Shown here: positions 1 through 9,977 of the stretch, one piece after another | Layout: each line of letters opens with the position of its first letter | How positions within the stretch are numbered: the first letter of the stretch is position 1 | Source of the DNA: an uncultured Litoreibacter sp. | GTDB lineage: Bacteria; Pseudomonadota; Alphaproteobacteria; Rhodobacterales; Rhodobacteraceae | NCBI RefSeq assembly: GCF_947501785.1 | Contig: NZ_CANMXB010000001.1 | Location: forward strand, 496,001 to 560,000 | Length of the DNA stretch: 64,000 bases | Reading direction: 5' to 3' | Program-made: the position numbers and the translations under genes | Notes under the pieces: generated by a model | Told to the model about the DNA's origin: nothing | Seen by the model: only the letters and a program-made list of their open reading frames with translations | Database searches by the model: none

Positions 1-1
1 T

Positions 2-1990
2 CCGGAACATTGGAACAAGGCCTGCGCGATCCGCGTGCTGACGCTGGATGCGGTTGCCGCCGCCAATTCAGGGCATTCGGGCATGCCGATGGGCATGGCG
101 GACGTGGCCACCGTGCTGTTTGAGAAGCATCTGAAATTTGACGCCGCCGCGCCGAACTGGCCCGATCGCGACCGGTTCATCCTGTCGGCGGGGCACGGGT
201 CGATGCTGCTCTATTCGCTGCTGCACCTGACGGGCTACGCGGATATGACCATCGAGCAGGTGAAGAACTTCCGCCAGCTGGGCGCGATTACGGCGGGCCA
301 CCCTGAGTTTGGCCACGCGACGGGCATCGAGACCACCACCGGCCCGCTGGGGCAGGGGATTGCCAACTCGGTCGGCTTCGCGCTTGCCGAAGAGGTGCAG
401 CGCGCGAGTTTCGGCAAGAAGATGGTGGACCACTACACCTACTGCATCGCCGGCGACGGCTGCCTGATGGAGGGCGTCAGCCAGGAAGCCATTGGGCTGG
501 CGGGCAAGCATGAGCTGGGCAAGCTGATCGTGCTGTGGGACAACAACAACATCACCATCGACGGCACCGTCGAGCTGTCGGACCGCACCGACCAGGTGCA
601 GCGCTTCAAGGCGTCGGGCTGGCATGTGCAGGAAATCGACGGCCACGACCCCGACGCGATTGATGCGGCCCTTGAGAAAGCGAAGAAGACCAAGAAGCCG
701 TCGATGATTGCGTGCAAAACGCATATCGCGCTGGGGTCTTCGGCGCAGGACACGTCCAAAGGCCACGGCGCTTTGACGGCCGATGACCTGATCGCGGACA
801 CCCGCAAGGTTTACGGGTGGGAGCACGGGCCTTTTGTGATCCCCGCCGACATCAAGTCGGCTTGGGAGGCCATCGGCGCACGTGGCGCGGCTGATCGTGA
901 CGCATGGGAGGCCCGCCTGGAAGCCATGCCCGCAGGCAAGCAAGCGCGGTTTGCGCGCCAGCAAGCAGGCGCCGCGCCGCGCAAGCTGTCGGCCACCATC
1001 AAGGCCCTGAAAAAGCAGATCAGCGAAAGCGCCCCGAAAGTGGCGACCCGCAAAGCGTCGGAAATGGCCTTGGAGGTCATCAACCCGATCATGCCCGAAA
1101 CCTTCGGCGGCTCGGCCGACCTGACGGGGTCCAACAACACGCTGACCTCGGATATGGGGGTGTTTGACCCGTCCAACCGCAAGGGCCGCTACATGTATTA
1201 CGGCGTGCGGGAGCACGGCATGGCCGCCGCAATGAACGGCATGGCTTTGCATGGCGGATCAAAGCCTTACGGCGGGACGTTCATGTGTTTCACGGACTAT
1301 GCACGTGGGTCCATGCGCCTGTCGGCGCTGATGGGCATCCCTGTCACTTACGTCATGACACACGATTCAATTGGTCTGGGCGAAGACGGCCCAACGCACC
1401 AGCCGGTGGAGCATTTGGCGATGCTGCGCGCGACGCCGAATATGAATGTGTTCCGCCCGGCGGATGCGGTAGAGACGGCCGAGGCCTGGGAGGTCGCGCT
1501 GACCTCGCCCAAGACGCCATCCGTTCTGGCGCTGTCGCGGCAGGGGTTGCCAACGGTGCGCACCACGCACACCACCCGCAACGAGGCCTCCAAAGGGGCT
1601 TATGTGCTGGCTGAGGCCGAGAACAAGCGCCAAGCCATCTTGATGGCGACCGGGTCGGAAGTGTCCATCGCGATGGAGGCAAAGGCGCTTCTGGAAGCGG
1701 ATGGGATCGGGACGCGAGTCGTGTCCATGCCCTGCTGGGAGCTGTTTGAGGCGCAGGACGAGACATACCGCCGCAAGGTGCTGCCGGCGGGCCCTGTGCG
1801 CGTGGCCATCGAGGCGGGGGTGCAATTTGGCTGGGACAAATGGCTGACCGGCGAACGCGGCAACCGCAACAAGGCGGGCTTTGTCGGCATGGAAGGCTTC
1901 GGCGCGTCGGCCCCGGCGGGCGAGCTGTACGAGCATTTCGGGATCACGGCGAAAGAGACCGCTGCAAAGGTGCGTGAGCTTCTGTCTTAG
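2..1990 (+). CDS. tkt: Transketolase, 5' end cut off by the window
   Basis: Thiamine-diphosphate enzyme of the pentose phosphate/Calvin pathways that moves two-carbon ketol units between sugar phosphates in the cytosol. The reading frame is open from base 2 (reads [18 protein letters not shown]), so the true start lies just upstream; the first in-window start codon, GTG at 35, is internal. Visible family features are the N-terminal SGHSGMPMG stretch, TTGPLGQG, the thiamine-binding GDG...NNN segment around 457-550, and the C-terminal [10 protein letters not shown]-like ATGSEVS part. About 662 codons are present, nearly the full family length of 650-670, so only a few residues are missing. It ends at a strong hairpin and is not obviously in an operon with what follows. 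Identification is secure. Confidence 0.97.
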   Translation, partial: PEHWNKACAIRVLTLDAVAAANSGHSGMPMGMADVATVLFEKHLKFDAAAPNWPDRDRFILSAGHGSMLLYSLLHLTGYADMTIEQVKNFRQLGAITAGHPEFGHATGIETTTGPLGQGIANSVGFALAEEVQRASFGKKMVDHYTYCIAGDGCLMEGVSQEAIGLAGKHELGKLIVLWDNNNITIDGTVELSDRTDQVQRFKASGWHVQEIDGHDPDAIDAALEKAKKTKKPSMIACKTHIALGSSAQDTSKGHGALTADDLIADTRKVYGWEHGPFVIPADIKSAWEAIGARGAADRDAWEARLEAMPAGKQARFARQQAGAAPRKLSATIKALKKQISESAPKVATRKASEMALEVINPIMPETFGGSADLTGSNNTLTSDMGVFDPSNRKGRYMYYGVREHGMAAAMNGMALHGGSKPYGGTFMCFTDYARGSMRLSALMGIPVTYVMTHDSIGLGEDGPTHQPVEHLAMLRATPNMNVFRPADAVETAEAWEVALTSPKTPSVLALSRQGLPTVRTTHTTRNEASKGAYVLAEAENKRQAILMATGSEVSIAMEAKALLEADGIGTRVVSMPCWELFEAQDETYRRKVLPAGPVRVAIEAGVQFGWDKWLTGERGNRNKAGFVGMEGFGASAPAGELYEHFGITAKETAAKVRELLS

Positions 1991-2008
1991 GCCGGGCGGC
2001 AGGTAAAC

Positions 2009-2044
2009 GCGAAAAGGCGCACTCGTCAGAGTGCGCCTTTTCGC
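2009..2044. terminator. Bidirectional intrinsic terminator between tkt and grxD
   Basis: A perfect 15-bp inverted repeat, GCGAAAAGGCGCACT at 2009-2023 and its complement at 2030-2044, with a 6-base loop. Both arms carry AAAA/TTTT, so it can end transcription from tkt (+) and from purL-bolA-grxD (-), which converge here. Confidence 0.85.
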
Positions 2045-2048
2045 GTCA

Positions 2049-2095
2049 CAGATACTCGAGGAGTATCTGGATCCAGAGTTTCATCGAAACTCTGG
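2049..2095. repeat. Two further adjacent hairpins (REP-like)
   Basis: Directly after the terminator are two perfect palindromes: CAGATACTC/GAGTATCTG at 2049-2069 with loop GAG, and CCAGAGTTTC/GAAACTCTGG at 2073-2095 with loop ATC. They lack a T-tract and sit between convergent genes. I infer a dispersed intergenic repeat unit rather than a terminator; no second full copy was seen in this window. Confidence 0.5.
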
Positions 2096-2102
2096 CGCCG
2101 GT

Positions 2103-2465
2103 TTAGCTGTTGTGCTCCCGAATGGTATTGGCAGCGTCTTTGTCAAAGGCCACGCCGTTTTCTTCCAGCAAAGTGTCCAGCTCGCCCGACAGGGTCATCT
2201 CGGTGATGATGTCGCAGCCGCCCACAAATTCGCCTTTGACGTAAAGCTGCGGGATGGTCGGCCAGTCGGAGAATTCCTTGATCCCCTGCCGGATGCCGTC
2301 ATCGGCCAGCACGTTCACGTCCTTATAGGCCACGCCCATGTAGTTCAGCACGCCCGCCACCTTGGACGAGAAGCCGCATTGCGGCATCTGCGAGGTGCCT
2401 TTCATGAACAGCACCACGTCGTTGCCGCTGACGGTGTCTTGGATTTGGGTTTGTGCGTCGGTCAT
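2103..2465 (-). CDS. grxD: Monothiol glutaredoxin, Grx4/GrxD type
   Basis: 120-residue monothiol glutaredoxin that holds a [2Fe-2S] cluster with glutathione and works with BolA in iron-sulfur cluster delivery and iron sensing. The CGFS active site is at residues 30-33, after FMKGT, and the glutathione-binding WPTIPQLY and GGCDI segments follow, as in the family. It is the last gene of a minus-strand run purL-bolA-grxD, only 5 bases after bolA, the classic pairing of the two interacting proteins. It ends at the hairpins shared with tkt. Confidence 0.96.
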   Translation of the reverse strand: MTDAQTQIQDTVSGNDVVLFMKGTSQMPQCGFSSKVAGVLNYMGVAYKDVNVLADDGIRQGIKEFSDWPTIPQLYVKGEFVGGCDIITEMTLSGELDTLLEENGVAFDKDAANTIREHNS

Positions 2466-2470
2466 TTGAC

Positions 2471-2701
2471 TTACTCCGGTACTTTGGTTGTCAGGCCCAG
2501 CGCGTGAATTTCGCCGCTGTCCACCTTGTCTTTGATCGCCGCCATGACCGAACGCTGTTGCTGCACCCGGTTCTTGCCGCGGAAGCTTTCGTCGATGACC
2601 ATGCCTTGGAAATGCACGCCGTCCGCGCCTTCGATGGTGATCGTGGCGTCAGGGAAGCTGGCGCGGATCAGGTCTTCTACGTCTTTTGCGGTGATGGCCA
2701 T
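2471..2701 (-). CDS. bolA: BolA family protein
   Basis: 76-residue BolA/IbaG-type protein, a partner of monothiol glutaredoxins in handling [2Fe-2S] clusters. The family pattern is visible: an N-terminal helix ([13 protein letters not shown]), a [28 protein letters not shown]-like core with the conserved [11 protein letters not shown] stretch and the invariant His in GVHFQ, and [10 protein letters not shown] at the end. It lies between purL (58 bases upstream) and grxD (5 bases downstream) on the same strand, so it is probably co-transcribed with both. Confidence 0.93.
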   Translation of the reverse strand: MAITAKDVEDLIRASFPDATITIEGADGVHFQGMVIDESFRGKNRVQQQRSVMAAIKDKVDSGEIHALGLTTKVPE

Positions 2702-2759
2702 TCTTGTCGTCCTTCTTTGCCCTTAACCTAGGAACCCGCCAGCAGGGTGACAACCCGTC

Positions 2760-4916
2760 TTAGCCAACCGCCTTTGCGAATGCGCTATGGAATGTCCCGC
2801 TCAGGCCTTGCAGCGGCGCGGAGGCCTCGCCGAATGTGACGCTATCGCCGCCAAACGTGCCGATCTCGTGCAACTGCGCGACACCGTCAGCGGCCTGAAG
2901 CAGGGCTTTGGCATTGGTAGGCGCGCAGGCGATGAGGTAACGGGCCTGATCCTCGCCAAACAGCACTGCCGTGTCCGAGGTGTTCAGTGCAACGCCGACG
3001 CCCGCGGCATCCGCCAATTCAAACGCGGCGAGGGCGAGGCCGCCATCGGCGATATCGGTGCAGACATCAATCAGCGCGTGGTTGTTGCGGACAAAGTCGC
3101 CGTTCCATTTCTCGGCGTCCAGATCCACGGCGGGGGCGTCGCCGTCCTCGCGGTCAAATGCTTCGCACAGCAAGGCCGACTGGCCCAGATGCGCGCCGTC
3201 ATCGCCCAATAGCAGGGCGACGTAGCCGTCCTGCACCTTGCCGCCAATGATCCGGTCCACATGGTCGATCAGCCCAACTGCGCCGATGGTGGGGGTCGGC
3301 AGGATGCCGGTGCCGTCGGTTTCATTGTAGAGCGACACGTTGCCGGACACGATGGGCATGTCCAAAGCGGCCACGGCCTCCCCGATGCCTTTGATGGCGC
3401 CCACGAACTGCCCCATGATTTCGGGCTTCTCGGGGTTGCCGAAATTCATGTTGTCGGTTGTGGCCAAGGGTGTGGCCCCGCAGGCGGTCAGGTTGCGGTA
3501 GGCCTCGGCCACGGCCTGTTTGCCGCCCTCAAACGGGTTGGCCTTCACGTAGCGCGGGGTCACATCCGAGGTGAAGGCAAGCGCCTTGTCGGTGCCGTGC
3601 ACCCGCACAATGCCCGAGCCCGCGCCGGGGTTTCTGATCGTGTCGGCCATGACCTGGCTGTCATATTGCTCCCACACCCAGTGCTTGCGCGCATAGTTGG
3701 GGGAGGAGATCAGGGCGCTCAGACCCTCAATCGGGTCAATCTCGAGCTTGTCTTTGAAGGGCGCGGCTTTGGGCGTTTCCACCCAGGGGCGGTCATATTC
3801 GGGCGCGGTCGAGGACAATTTGGAGAGCGGCAGGTCGGCTTTGACCTCGCCGTTATGCAGGATCAGGAAGCGGTCTTCCTCGATGGTTTCGCCTACGATG
3901 GCGAAGTCGAGATCCCATTTGACAAAGACGGCACGTGCCTCGGCCTCAAGCTCGGGGTTGAGGACCATCAGCATGCGTTCCTGAGACTCAGAAAGCATCA
4001 TCTCGTAGGCGGTCATGTTCTCTTCGCGCTGCGGCACGTCTTCGAGGTTCAGCTTGACGCCAAGCCCGCCCTTGTCGCCCATTTCCACGGCGGAGCAGGT
4101 CAGGCCCGCGGCCCCCATATCCTGGATGGAGATCACCGCGCCGGTCTGCATCAGTTCCAGCGTTGCCTCCATCAGGCGCTTTTCGGTGAAGGGGTCGCCG
4201 ACCTGCACGGTGGGGCGTTTTTCCTCGATTGTGTCGTCAAATTCGGCCGAGGCCATGGTAGCGCCGCCAACCCCGTCACGGCCGGTCTTGGCGCCCAGAT
4301 AAACCACCGGCATGCCGATGCCCGATGCGGCGGAGTAGAAGATCTTGTCCGTGTCCGCGATGCCAGCCGCGAAGGCGTTGACCAGGCAGTTGCCGTTATA
4401 GGCGGGGTGGAACCGCACCTCGCCGCCCACGGTCGGCACGCCGAAGCAGTTGCCGTAGCCGCCGACGCCGGCGACGACGCCTGACACCAGTTGGCGGGTT
4501 TTGGGATGGCCGGGTTCGCCGAAGGACAGGGAGTTCATAGCCGCAATAGGCCGCGCGCCCATGGTGAAGACGTCGCGCAGGATGCCGCCCACGCCGGTGG
4601 CCGCGCCTTGGTAGGGCTCGATGTAGGAAGGGTGGTTGTGGCTTTCCATTTTGAAGACCACGGCCTGGCCGTCGCCAATATCGACGATGCCCGCGTTTTC
4701 GCCGGGTCCGCAGATGACCTGTGGGCCCTCGGTCGGCAAGGTGCGCAACCATTTTTTCGATGATTTGTAGGAACAGTGCTCGTTCCACATGGCGGAAAAA
4801 ATGCCAAGCTCGGTGAAGGTGGGCTCGCGGCCGATAATCTCCAGCAGGCGCTGATATTCGTCGGCGCTGAGCCCATGCGATGCGATTAAGTCTTCCGTGA
4901 TAGCAGGGTCCTGCAT
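2760..4916 (-). CDS. purL: Phosphoribosylformylglycinamidine synthase, PurL subunit
   Basis: Fourth step of purine synthesis: ATP-dependent amidation of FGAR to FGAM, using ammonia passed from PurQ. At 718 residues it is the small PurL that needs separate PurS and PurQ; neither is in the window. I place the start at the ATG ending at 4916 ([15 protein letters not shown]), because the longer open frame up to 5090 runs through a hairpin and T-tract. The NEHCSYKSS motif with catalytic-type His is at residues 45-53, followed by the ESHNHPS and GVGGxxRD segments. It heads the minus-strand run purL-bolA-grxD. Confidence 0.96.
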   Translation of the reverse strand: MQDPAITEDLIASHGLSADEYQRLLEIIGREPTFTELGIFSAMWNEHCSYKSSKKWLRTLPTEGPQVICGPGENAGIVDIGDGQAVVFKMESHNHPSYIEPYQGAATGVGGILRDVFTMGARPIAAMNSLSFGEPGHPKTRQLVSGVVAGVGGYGNCFGVPTVGGEVRFHPAYNGNCLVNAFAAGIADTDKIFYSAASGIGMPVVYLGAKTGRDGVGGATMASAEFDDTIEEKRPTVQVGDPFTEKRLMEATLELMQTGAVISIQDMGAAGLTCSAVEMGDKGGLGVKLNLEDVPQREENMTAYEMMLSESQERMLMVLNPELEAEARAVFVKWDLDFAIVGETIEEDRFLILHNGEVKADLPLSKLSSTAPEYDRPWVETPKAAPFKDKLEIDPIEGLSALISSPNYARKHWVWEQYDSQVMADTIRNPGAGSGIVRVHGTDKALAFTSDVTPRYVKANPFEGGKQAVAEAYRNLTACGATPLATTDNMNFGNPEKPEIMGQFVGAIKGIGEAVAALDMPIVSGNVSLYNETDGTGILPTPTIGAVGLIDHVDRIIGGKVQDGYVALLLGDDGAHLGQSALLCEAFDREDGDAPAVDLDAEKWNGDFVRNNHALIDVCTDIADGGLALAAFELADAAGVGVALNTSDTAVLFGEDQARYLIACAPTNAKALLQAADGVAQLHEIGTFGGDSVTFGEASAPLQGLSGTFHSAFAKAVG

Positions 4917-5019
4917 GTGACCTGTTCCCCCAAGGTGTCTTGCCCGTATTCGATCTTGCCCGCTTCTTATGCCAGCAAGGCTTGAGGGGGAAGGGGATTT
5001 AGCGCGGTTGGAGCTGCCC

Positions 5020-5090
5020 AAAAAAAAGGCCGAGCAAAAAGCTCGGCCGAAGTCCAACAGGGAGGTGAAGGAAGCAATTGCTGCCTTCAC
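5020..5090 (-). ncRNA. Candidate small RNA upstream of purL
   Basis: A compact unit on the minus strand: promoter-like TTGAAC (5119-5124), 17-bp spacer, TATTTC (5096-5101); then a first hairpin at 5065-5090 (GTGAAGG/CCTTCAC around GCAATTGC); a single-stranded stretch with CTCCCTGTTGGACTT; then a perfect 8-bp GC hairpin (GGCCGAGC, loop TTTTT, GCTCGGCC) at 5028-5048 followed by eight T. That is the architecture of an independent ~70-nt RNA. ACCTCCC resembles the anti-Shine-Dalgarno loops of alphaproteobacterial small RNAs. Alternative: only a terminator for the LysR gene upstream. Confidence 0.5.
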
Positions 5091-5193
5091 GAGTTGAAAT
5101 ATGATCGCGCCCTAAGCGGTTCAAGTATTTTTGCCCAATAATGGGTCATACCCGATATGCGGTCAGTGCATGGCTGTCTGATTTTTTAGCAAT

Positions 5194-6090
5194 TTAAAGG
5201 GCTTGTGCCTTTTTTCGCTGCAGGTTGATTTCGCTCACCACGAAGTCCCTAAAGGCCGATATGCGTTTCGAGTGGCGCAATTCCTCGGGATAGGCCAGGA
5301 AAACAGGCACCTCGTTCGACTCGACCTCAGGCAGGACACGCACCAGGCGGGTGTCATCAATGGACACATAATCCGGCAAAACGCCGATCCCCAGACCATG
5401 ATGCACGGCCTGCAAACAGCCAAAGTAGTTATTCACGGTCAGCAGGTTGGGCAGGTCGTAGCTGAGAAGCTCGCGCACCAATGTTGCCCCCGCGCTGACC
5501 TGTTCGGATTTGGTGTTCTGGCAAATCAGGCGGTGGTCGCGCAGATCCTCGACATCTTCGGGCGTGCCGCGCTTTTCCAGATAATCGGGGTTGGCGAAAA
5601 GCTGCATGCGGACCGACATCAGTTTCTTGCGCACCAAATCGGCCTGAGACGGCTCCTTCATGCGGATTGCCACGTCGGCTTCCCGCATTGGCAGGTCCAG
5701 CACGCGTTCGTCCAGCATCAGGTCAATATTGAGCTCTGGATATTCGTCATAGAGCTTGGACAGGCGCGGGGCGAGCCAGAGGGAGCCAAAACCGATGGTT
5801 GTGGTGACGCGCAGCTCGCCGAAAACTTCCTCCTCGCTGTCGCGAATACGGGCGGACGCGGCATCGAGACGCTTGGTCATGGACCGCGTCGCATCAAACA
5901 GCAATTCGCCCTGTTCGGTCAGAATCAGCCCCCGCGCATGGCGGTGAAATAGAATCGTGTTAAGCGATTCCTCCAGCGCCCTGATCTGGCGGGAGACGGC
6001 GGATTGAGACAAATGCAGCGTCTCGCCGGCATGGGTCAGCGACCCCGCATCCGCCACTGCGTGAAATATTCTAAGCTTATCCCAATCCAT
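5194..6090 (-). CDS. LysR family transcriptional regulator
   Basis: 298-residue LysR-type activator/repressor. The N-terminal winged helix-turn-helix (LRIFHAVADAGSLTHAGETLHLSQSAVSRQIRALEE-type, residues 6-42) is intact, with the effector-binding domain from about residue 90. It is transcribed away from the indolepyruvate oxidoreductase gene across a 162-bp gap, the usual position for a LysR gene controlling its neighbour, but no effector can be read from the sequence. The gap contains a TTGATA-17-CAATAT promoter-like pair on the plus strand. Family certain, target inferred. Confidence 0.9.
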   Translation of the reverse strand: MDWDKLRIFHAVADAGSLTHAGETLHLSQSAVSRQIRALEESLNTILFHRHARGLILTEQGELLFDATRSMTKRLDAASARIRDSEEEVFGELRVTTTIGFGSLWLAPRLSKLYDEYPELNIDLMLDERVLDLPMREADVAIRMKEPSQADLVRKKLMSVRMQLFANPDYLEKRGTPEDVEDLRDHRLICQNTKSEQVSAGATLVRELLSYDLPNLLTVNNYFGCLQAVHHGLGIGVLPDYVSIDDTRLVRVLPEVESNEVPVFLAYPEELRHSKRISAFRDFVVSEINLQRKKAQAL

Positions 6091-6252
6091 AACGCTTCTT
6101 CTGTTTCAATCGTTACCGCTATCTCATTGCTAATCTTAATGCGCCGCAGTGCGGCAAGAAAACAAGTTAAATTCGCAAAGAAATGACTTGATAGGTCAAT
6201 AATTGTGACCCAATATCCGTGCTAAGCTACGGATGCCTCGGGAGGGCTATGA

Positions 6253-9200
6253 ATGGCGTTGCAAGACATCTCGTTGAATGACCGGTTCGATCTGGAGAAA
6301 TCTCCGGTCCTGTTGAACGGCACACAGGCGCTGGTTCGGCTCGTCCTGATGCAAAAGGCGCGGGACAGGGCGGCGGGGCTGAACACCGCCGGGCTGGTCA
6401 CGGGGTATCGCGGTTCCCCCCTTGGTGCGGTCGACATGCAGATGACGCGTGCATCCAAGCATTTGCACGCAGCCGATGTGACGTTTCAGCCGGGACTGAA
6501 CGAAGATTTGGCGGCAACCGCCCTTTGGGGCGCGCAGCAGGCCGAGCTGCGGGGCGAGGGGCGTTATGACGGCGTTTTCGGGCTGTGGTACGGCAAGGGC
6601 CCGGGCGTAGACCGCTCCGGCGATGTGATGCGTCATGCCAACATGGCAGGATCATCCCCCCATGGCGGTGTCTTGATGGCGATGGGCGACGACCACACCG
6701 GCGAAAGTTCAACCACGCTGCACCAGTCCGACTGGGCGATGGTCGATGCCTACATGCCGATTGTGTCGCCTGCAGGCGTTCAGGAGATATTGGATTACGG
6801 CCTTTACGGCTGGGCATTGTCGCGGTTTGCGGGCGTCTGGGTGGGGCTTAAGACCATGAAGGACACGGTGGAGGCGACCTCCGTTGTGGATGGCTCAGCT
6901 GGTCGAATGTCGTTTGTGCTGCCGGAATTTGCGCTGCCCGAAGGTGGGCTGAATATCCGGCTGGTCGACACGCCTGTCGAGCAAGAGGCGCGGATGATCG
7001 ATCATAAGAGGTTCGCCGCAGAAGCCTTTGCAAAGGCTAACAAAATGGACAAGCGCGTATGGGGCAAGCCCGGCGCCAAGATCGGCTTTGTGGCCGCCGG
7101 TAAGAACTGGCTTGACCTGGTGCACGCGCTGTCCCTGCTGGGCATTGACGAGGCGGAGGCAGAACGCCTTGGGCTGACGACTTACAAAGTGGGCCAGGTC
7201 TGGCCGCTGGATGTCGACACGTTCCATGACTGGGCCGACGGGCTGGACCTGATCATTGTCGTGGAGGAAAAGCGCAAGCTCATTGAGGTGCAGGTCAAGG
7301 AAGCCATTTTCGACGACCGCGGCGGCAGGCGCGTCTATGGCTGGCACAAGGGCGACAGTTGGGAAAACGGGCGCCAGCAGGAACTGTTCCCGACGCGCTA
7401 CGCGCTTGATCCGCTTGATATTGCAGAGAAACTTGGCAACATCCTGATCGAAGAGGGCCGCCGCACCGACCGGATTGAGGCCGGTCTGGCGATGCTGGCC
7501 GAGGCCAAACGGTCCGACAACGCGCAAGATATCGCGGCGCGGCTGCCCTATTTCTGCTCGGGCTGCCCGCATAACTCATCGACCAAAGTGCCCGAAGGGT
7601 CGCGCGCCTATGCCGGCATTGGCTGCCATTACATGGTGCAATGGATGGACCGCGACACCGTCGGATCGACCCAGATGGGCGGCGAGGGGGCCAACTGGAT
7701 CGGCGAGGCGCCGTTTTCAACGCGCGACCATGTTTTTCAGAACATCGGGGACGGGACCTACAACCACTCCGGCAACCTGGCCATTCGCGCCGCCGTCGCG
7801 GCGGGCACGAACATCACCTACAAAGTGCTCTACAATGACGCCGTTGCCATGACCGGCGGGCAGGGCAACGAGGGCGACCTGGACGCGCCCCAAATCGCCC
7901 GAGAGCTGGTGGCGATGGGGGTGGGCGAAGTTGTCGTGGTCTACGATGAGAAAGAGGATGTGGAGCCGTCTGCCTTCCCGTCAGGCATGAAGCTGTACGA
8001 ACGCGCCGAGCTGCAGTCGGTTCAGGAAAGGTTGAGCAAAACCAAAGGCGTAACGGCCATGGTTTATGTGCAAACCTGCGCGGCTGAGAAACGCCGCCGC
8101 CGCAAGCGCGGGCTGTTCCCCGACCCCGACAAGCGGGTCTTTATCAATACGGATGTGTGCGAGGGCTGCGGCGATTGCGGGGTGCAATCGAACTGCGTTT
8201 CCATCGTGCCGGTGGAGACAGAGCTGGGCCGCAAACGCGCGATTGACCAGTCGTCCTGCAACAAGGATTTCAGCTGCGTCGGCGGCTTCTGCCCGTCTTT
8301 CGTCACCATCGAAGGCGCGCAGATCAAGAAGCGCGAGGCGGTCGAGGTTGAGCTGCCGGACCTGCCGGACCCCACTTTGCCTAAGATTAACGGCACCCAT
8401 AACGTGGTGATCACCGGTGTCGGCGGCACCGGCGTTGTCACCATTGGCGCGGTGCTGGCTATGGCCGCCCATATCGACGGCAAAGGTGCGGGCATGATGG
8501 AAATGGCGGGGCTGGCCCAAAAGGGTGGTGCGGTGCATATCCATTGCCGGTTGGCCAATAAGCCCGAGGATATCTCTGCTATTCGCGTGGCGACGGGAGA
8601 GGCGGATGCGCTGATTGGCGGCGATCTGGTGGTCAGCGCGGGCGCAAAAACGCTTGGGCTGATGAAGCCCGGCACCTCGGGCGCGGTTGTGAACGCGCAT
8701 GAGATCATCACCGGCGATTTCACCCGCGATACCGAATTTTCGATCCCCACCGACCGTTTGCGCCTGTCGCTGGAGGCCAAGCTGCGTGACCGGCTGGATT
8801 TCTTCGACGCCTCTGATCTGGCCAAGGCGCTGATGGGGGATTCAATCTTTTCCAACATGATGATCTTCGGCGCCGCGTGGCAGCGCGGCTTGATCCCGCT
8901 GTCGGCCGAGGCAATCGCTGAGGCCATCCGCCTGAACGGCGCCGCACCAGACCGCAACTTGCGTGCGTTTGAATTGGGCCGCTGGGCGGTGCTGCACCCT
9001 GAGGATGCGGCGAAATACCTCGAAGACACGGTCGTGTCTTTGCCCAAGACGCTGGACGACAAGATCGCCTATCGCGCCGATCATCTGACCGCCTATCAAG
9101 GCCCGCGTCTAGCGAAACGTTACCGTAAGGCGCTGGATCGTTTTGACGACCCGCAGCTGAAAGAAGCCGTGGCAAAAGGCTACCATAAGGCATTGGCATA

Positions 9201-9660
9201 TAAGGATGAATACGAGGTCGCCCGCCTGCATCTCGACACCGAAGCCAAGGCGCGTGAAGCGTTTGATGGCGATCTGAAGCTGACCTACAACCTTGCCCCG
9301 CCGATCCTGTCGAAAACCGGCGCGAATGGCAGGCCGGTGAAGAAAGAATACGGCGCGTGGATGGGCAAGGCGTTCAAACTGCTGGCGCGGATGAAACGCC
9401 TGCGCGGCACGCCGCTTGACCCGTTCGGTTACACGGCTGAGCGCAGGATGGAGCGGGCGTTGATCAAGCAATATGAGGGTGATCTGAAAAAGATCGCTTC
9501 TGCCACCAACCGCGACGCGGCAATTGCCCTGGCAGAACTGCCGCTGCAAATCCGAGGTTTCGGCCCCGTCAAGGAAGCCAATGAACGCGCGGCGGCCAAG
9601 CGGCGCGAAGAGCTGCTGGCGGCGCTCAGCGCTGAGCCGTCAAAACAGGCGGCTGAATAG
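6253..9660 (+). CDS. Indolepyruvate ferredoxin oxidoreductase, fused alpha-gamma form
   Basis: 1135-residue single-chain enzyme that decarboxylates aryl-pyruvates from aromatic amino-acid transamination to acyl-CoA, reducing ferredoxin. In order: an N-terminal pyrimidine-domain-like part (GLVTGYRGSPLG), a thiamine-binding part around residues 440-590 (CSGCPHNSSTKVPEG, GGEGANWIGEAPF, NDAVAMTGGQGNEG), a ferredoxin-like segment with clustered cysteines near residue 635-690 (VCEGCGDCGVQSNC, SCNKDFSCVGGFC), and the gamma part beginning GVGGTGVVTIG near residue 720. A gggagg ribosome site sits 8 bases before ATG 6253. It is divergent from a LysR gene. Typical for roseobacters and related alphaproteobacteria. 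Confidence 0.94.
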   Translation: MALQDISLNDRFDLEKSPVLLNGTQALVRLVLMQKARDRAAGLNTAGLVTGYRGSPLGAVDMQMTRASKHLHAADVTFQPGLNEDLAATALWGAQQAELRGEGRYDGVFGLWYGKGPGVDRSGDVMRHANMAGSSPHGGVLMAMGDDHTGESSTTLHQSDWAMVDAYMPIVSPAGVQEILDYGLYGWALSRFAGVWVGLKTMKDTVEATSVVDGSAGRMSFVLPEFALPEGGLNIRLVDTPVEQEARMIDHKRFAAEAFAKANKMDKRVWGKPGAKIGFVAAGKNWLDLVHALSLLGIDEAEAERLGLTTYKVGQVWPLDVDTFHDWADGLDLIIVVEEKRKLIEVQVKEAIFDDRGGRRVYGWHKGDSWENGRQQELFPTRYALDPLDIAEKLGNILIEEGRRTDRIEAGLAMLAEAKRSDNAQDIAARLPYFCSGCPHNSSTKVPEGSRAYAGIGCHYMVQWMDRDTVGSTQMGGEGANWIGEAPFSTRDHVFQNIGDGTYNHSGNLAIRAAVAAGTNITYKVLYNDAVAMTGGQGNEGDLDAPQIARELVAMGVGEVVVVYDEKEDVEPSAFPSGMKLYERAELQSVQERLSKTKGVTAMVYVQTCAAEKRRRRKRGLFPDPDKRVFINTDVCEGCGDCGVQSNCVSIVPVETELGRKRAIDQSSCNKDFSCVGGFCPSFVTIEGAQIKKREAVEVELPDLPDPTLPKINGTHNVVITGVGGTGVVTIGAVLAMAAHIDGKGAGMMEMAGLAQKGGAVHIHCRLANKPEDISAIRVATGEADALIGGDLVVSAGAKTLGLMKPGTSGAVVNAHEIITGDFTRDTEFSIPTDRLRLSLEAKLRDRLDFFDASDLAKALMGDSIFSNMMIFGAAWQRGLIPLSAEAIAEAIRLNGAAPDRNLRAFELGRWAVLHPEDAAKYLEDTVVSLPKTLDDKIAYRADHLTAYQGPRLAKRYRKALDRFDDPQLKEAVAKGYHKALAYKDEYEVARLHLDTEAKAREAFDGDLKLTYNLAPPILSKTGANGRPVKKEYGAWMGKAFKLLARMKRLRGTPLDPFGYTAERRMERALIKQYEGDLKKIASATNRDAAIALAELPLQIRGFGPVKEANERAAAKRREELLAALSAEPSKQAAE

Positions 9661-9665
9661 GGCCT

Positions 9666-9899
9666 TTAGCCTTTGCGGATGAGATAGGTTTGCGCGCCGT
9701 CCGCCTCGGCCTGATCCAGCAGATCATGACCGGCCTCCGTGCAGAAATGCGGCACATCAATGATGGCGGCAGGGTCATCGGCGACCACTTTCAACACGGC
9801 GCCGGATGACATACCGCCAAGCCGCTTGCGCGCCTTCAACACGGGCAGGGGGCAAAGCAGCCCCGTGGCGTCCAATGTGTCGTCAAAGTCCATGCCCAT
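9666..9899 (-). CDS. TusA/SirA-like sulfurtransferase family protein
   Basis: 77-residue protein of the TusA family of sulfur carriers. The defining CPxP motif (LLCPLPVLKARKRL) is at residues 15-25 and the DDPAAIIDVPHFC segment follows, as in the family. These proteins carry persulfide sulfur on the CPxP cysteine for tRNA thiolation, cofactor synthesis or sulfur oxidation; no tusBCDE or sox genes are nearby, so its pathway is not shown. It converges on the oxidoreductase gene, ending 5 bases after it. Confidence 0.88.
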   Translation of the reverse strand: MGMDFDDTLDATGLLCPLPVLKARKRLGGMSSGAVLKVVADDPAAIIDVPHFCTEAGHDLLDQAEADGAQTYLIRKG

Positions 9900-9977
9900 G
9901 ATTTATGTGCCACAGGGGGCGTTGTCCACGGGTGCATGCTCCTTACTTTTGCCCAACTCAGGCGTTAGGCTCGCCCC

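Noticed and set aside
68-1252. Long open frame antisense to transketolase
   Set aside because: Mirror frame of GC-rich codons inside a conserved gene, no family similarity, no ribosome site.
3261-4484. 407-codon frame antisense to purL
   Set aside because: Composition is that of a shadow frame (His/Gly/Val-rich); purL is beyond doubt.
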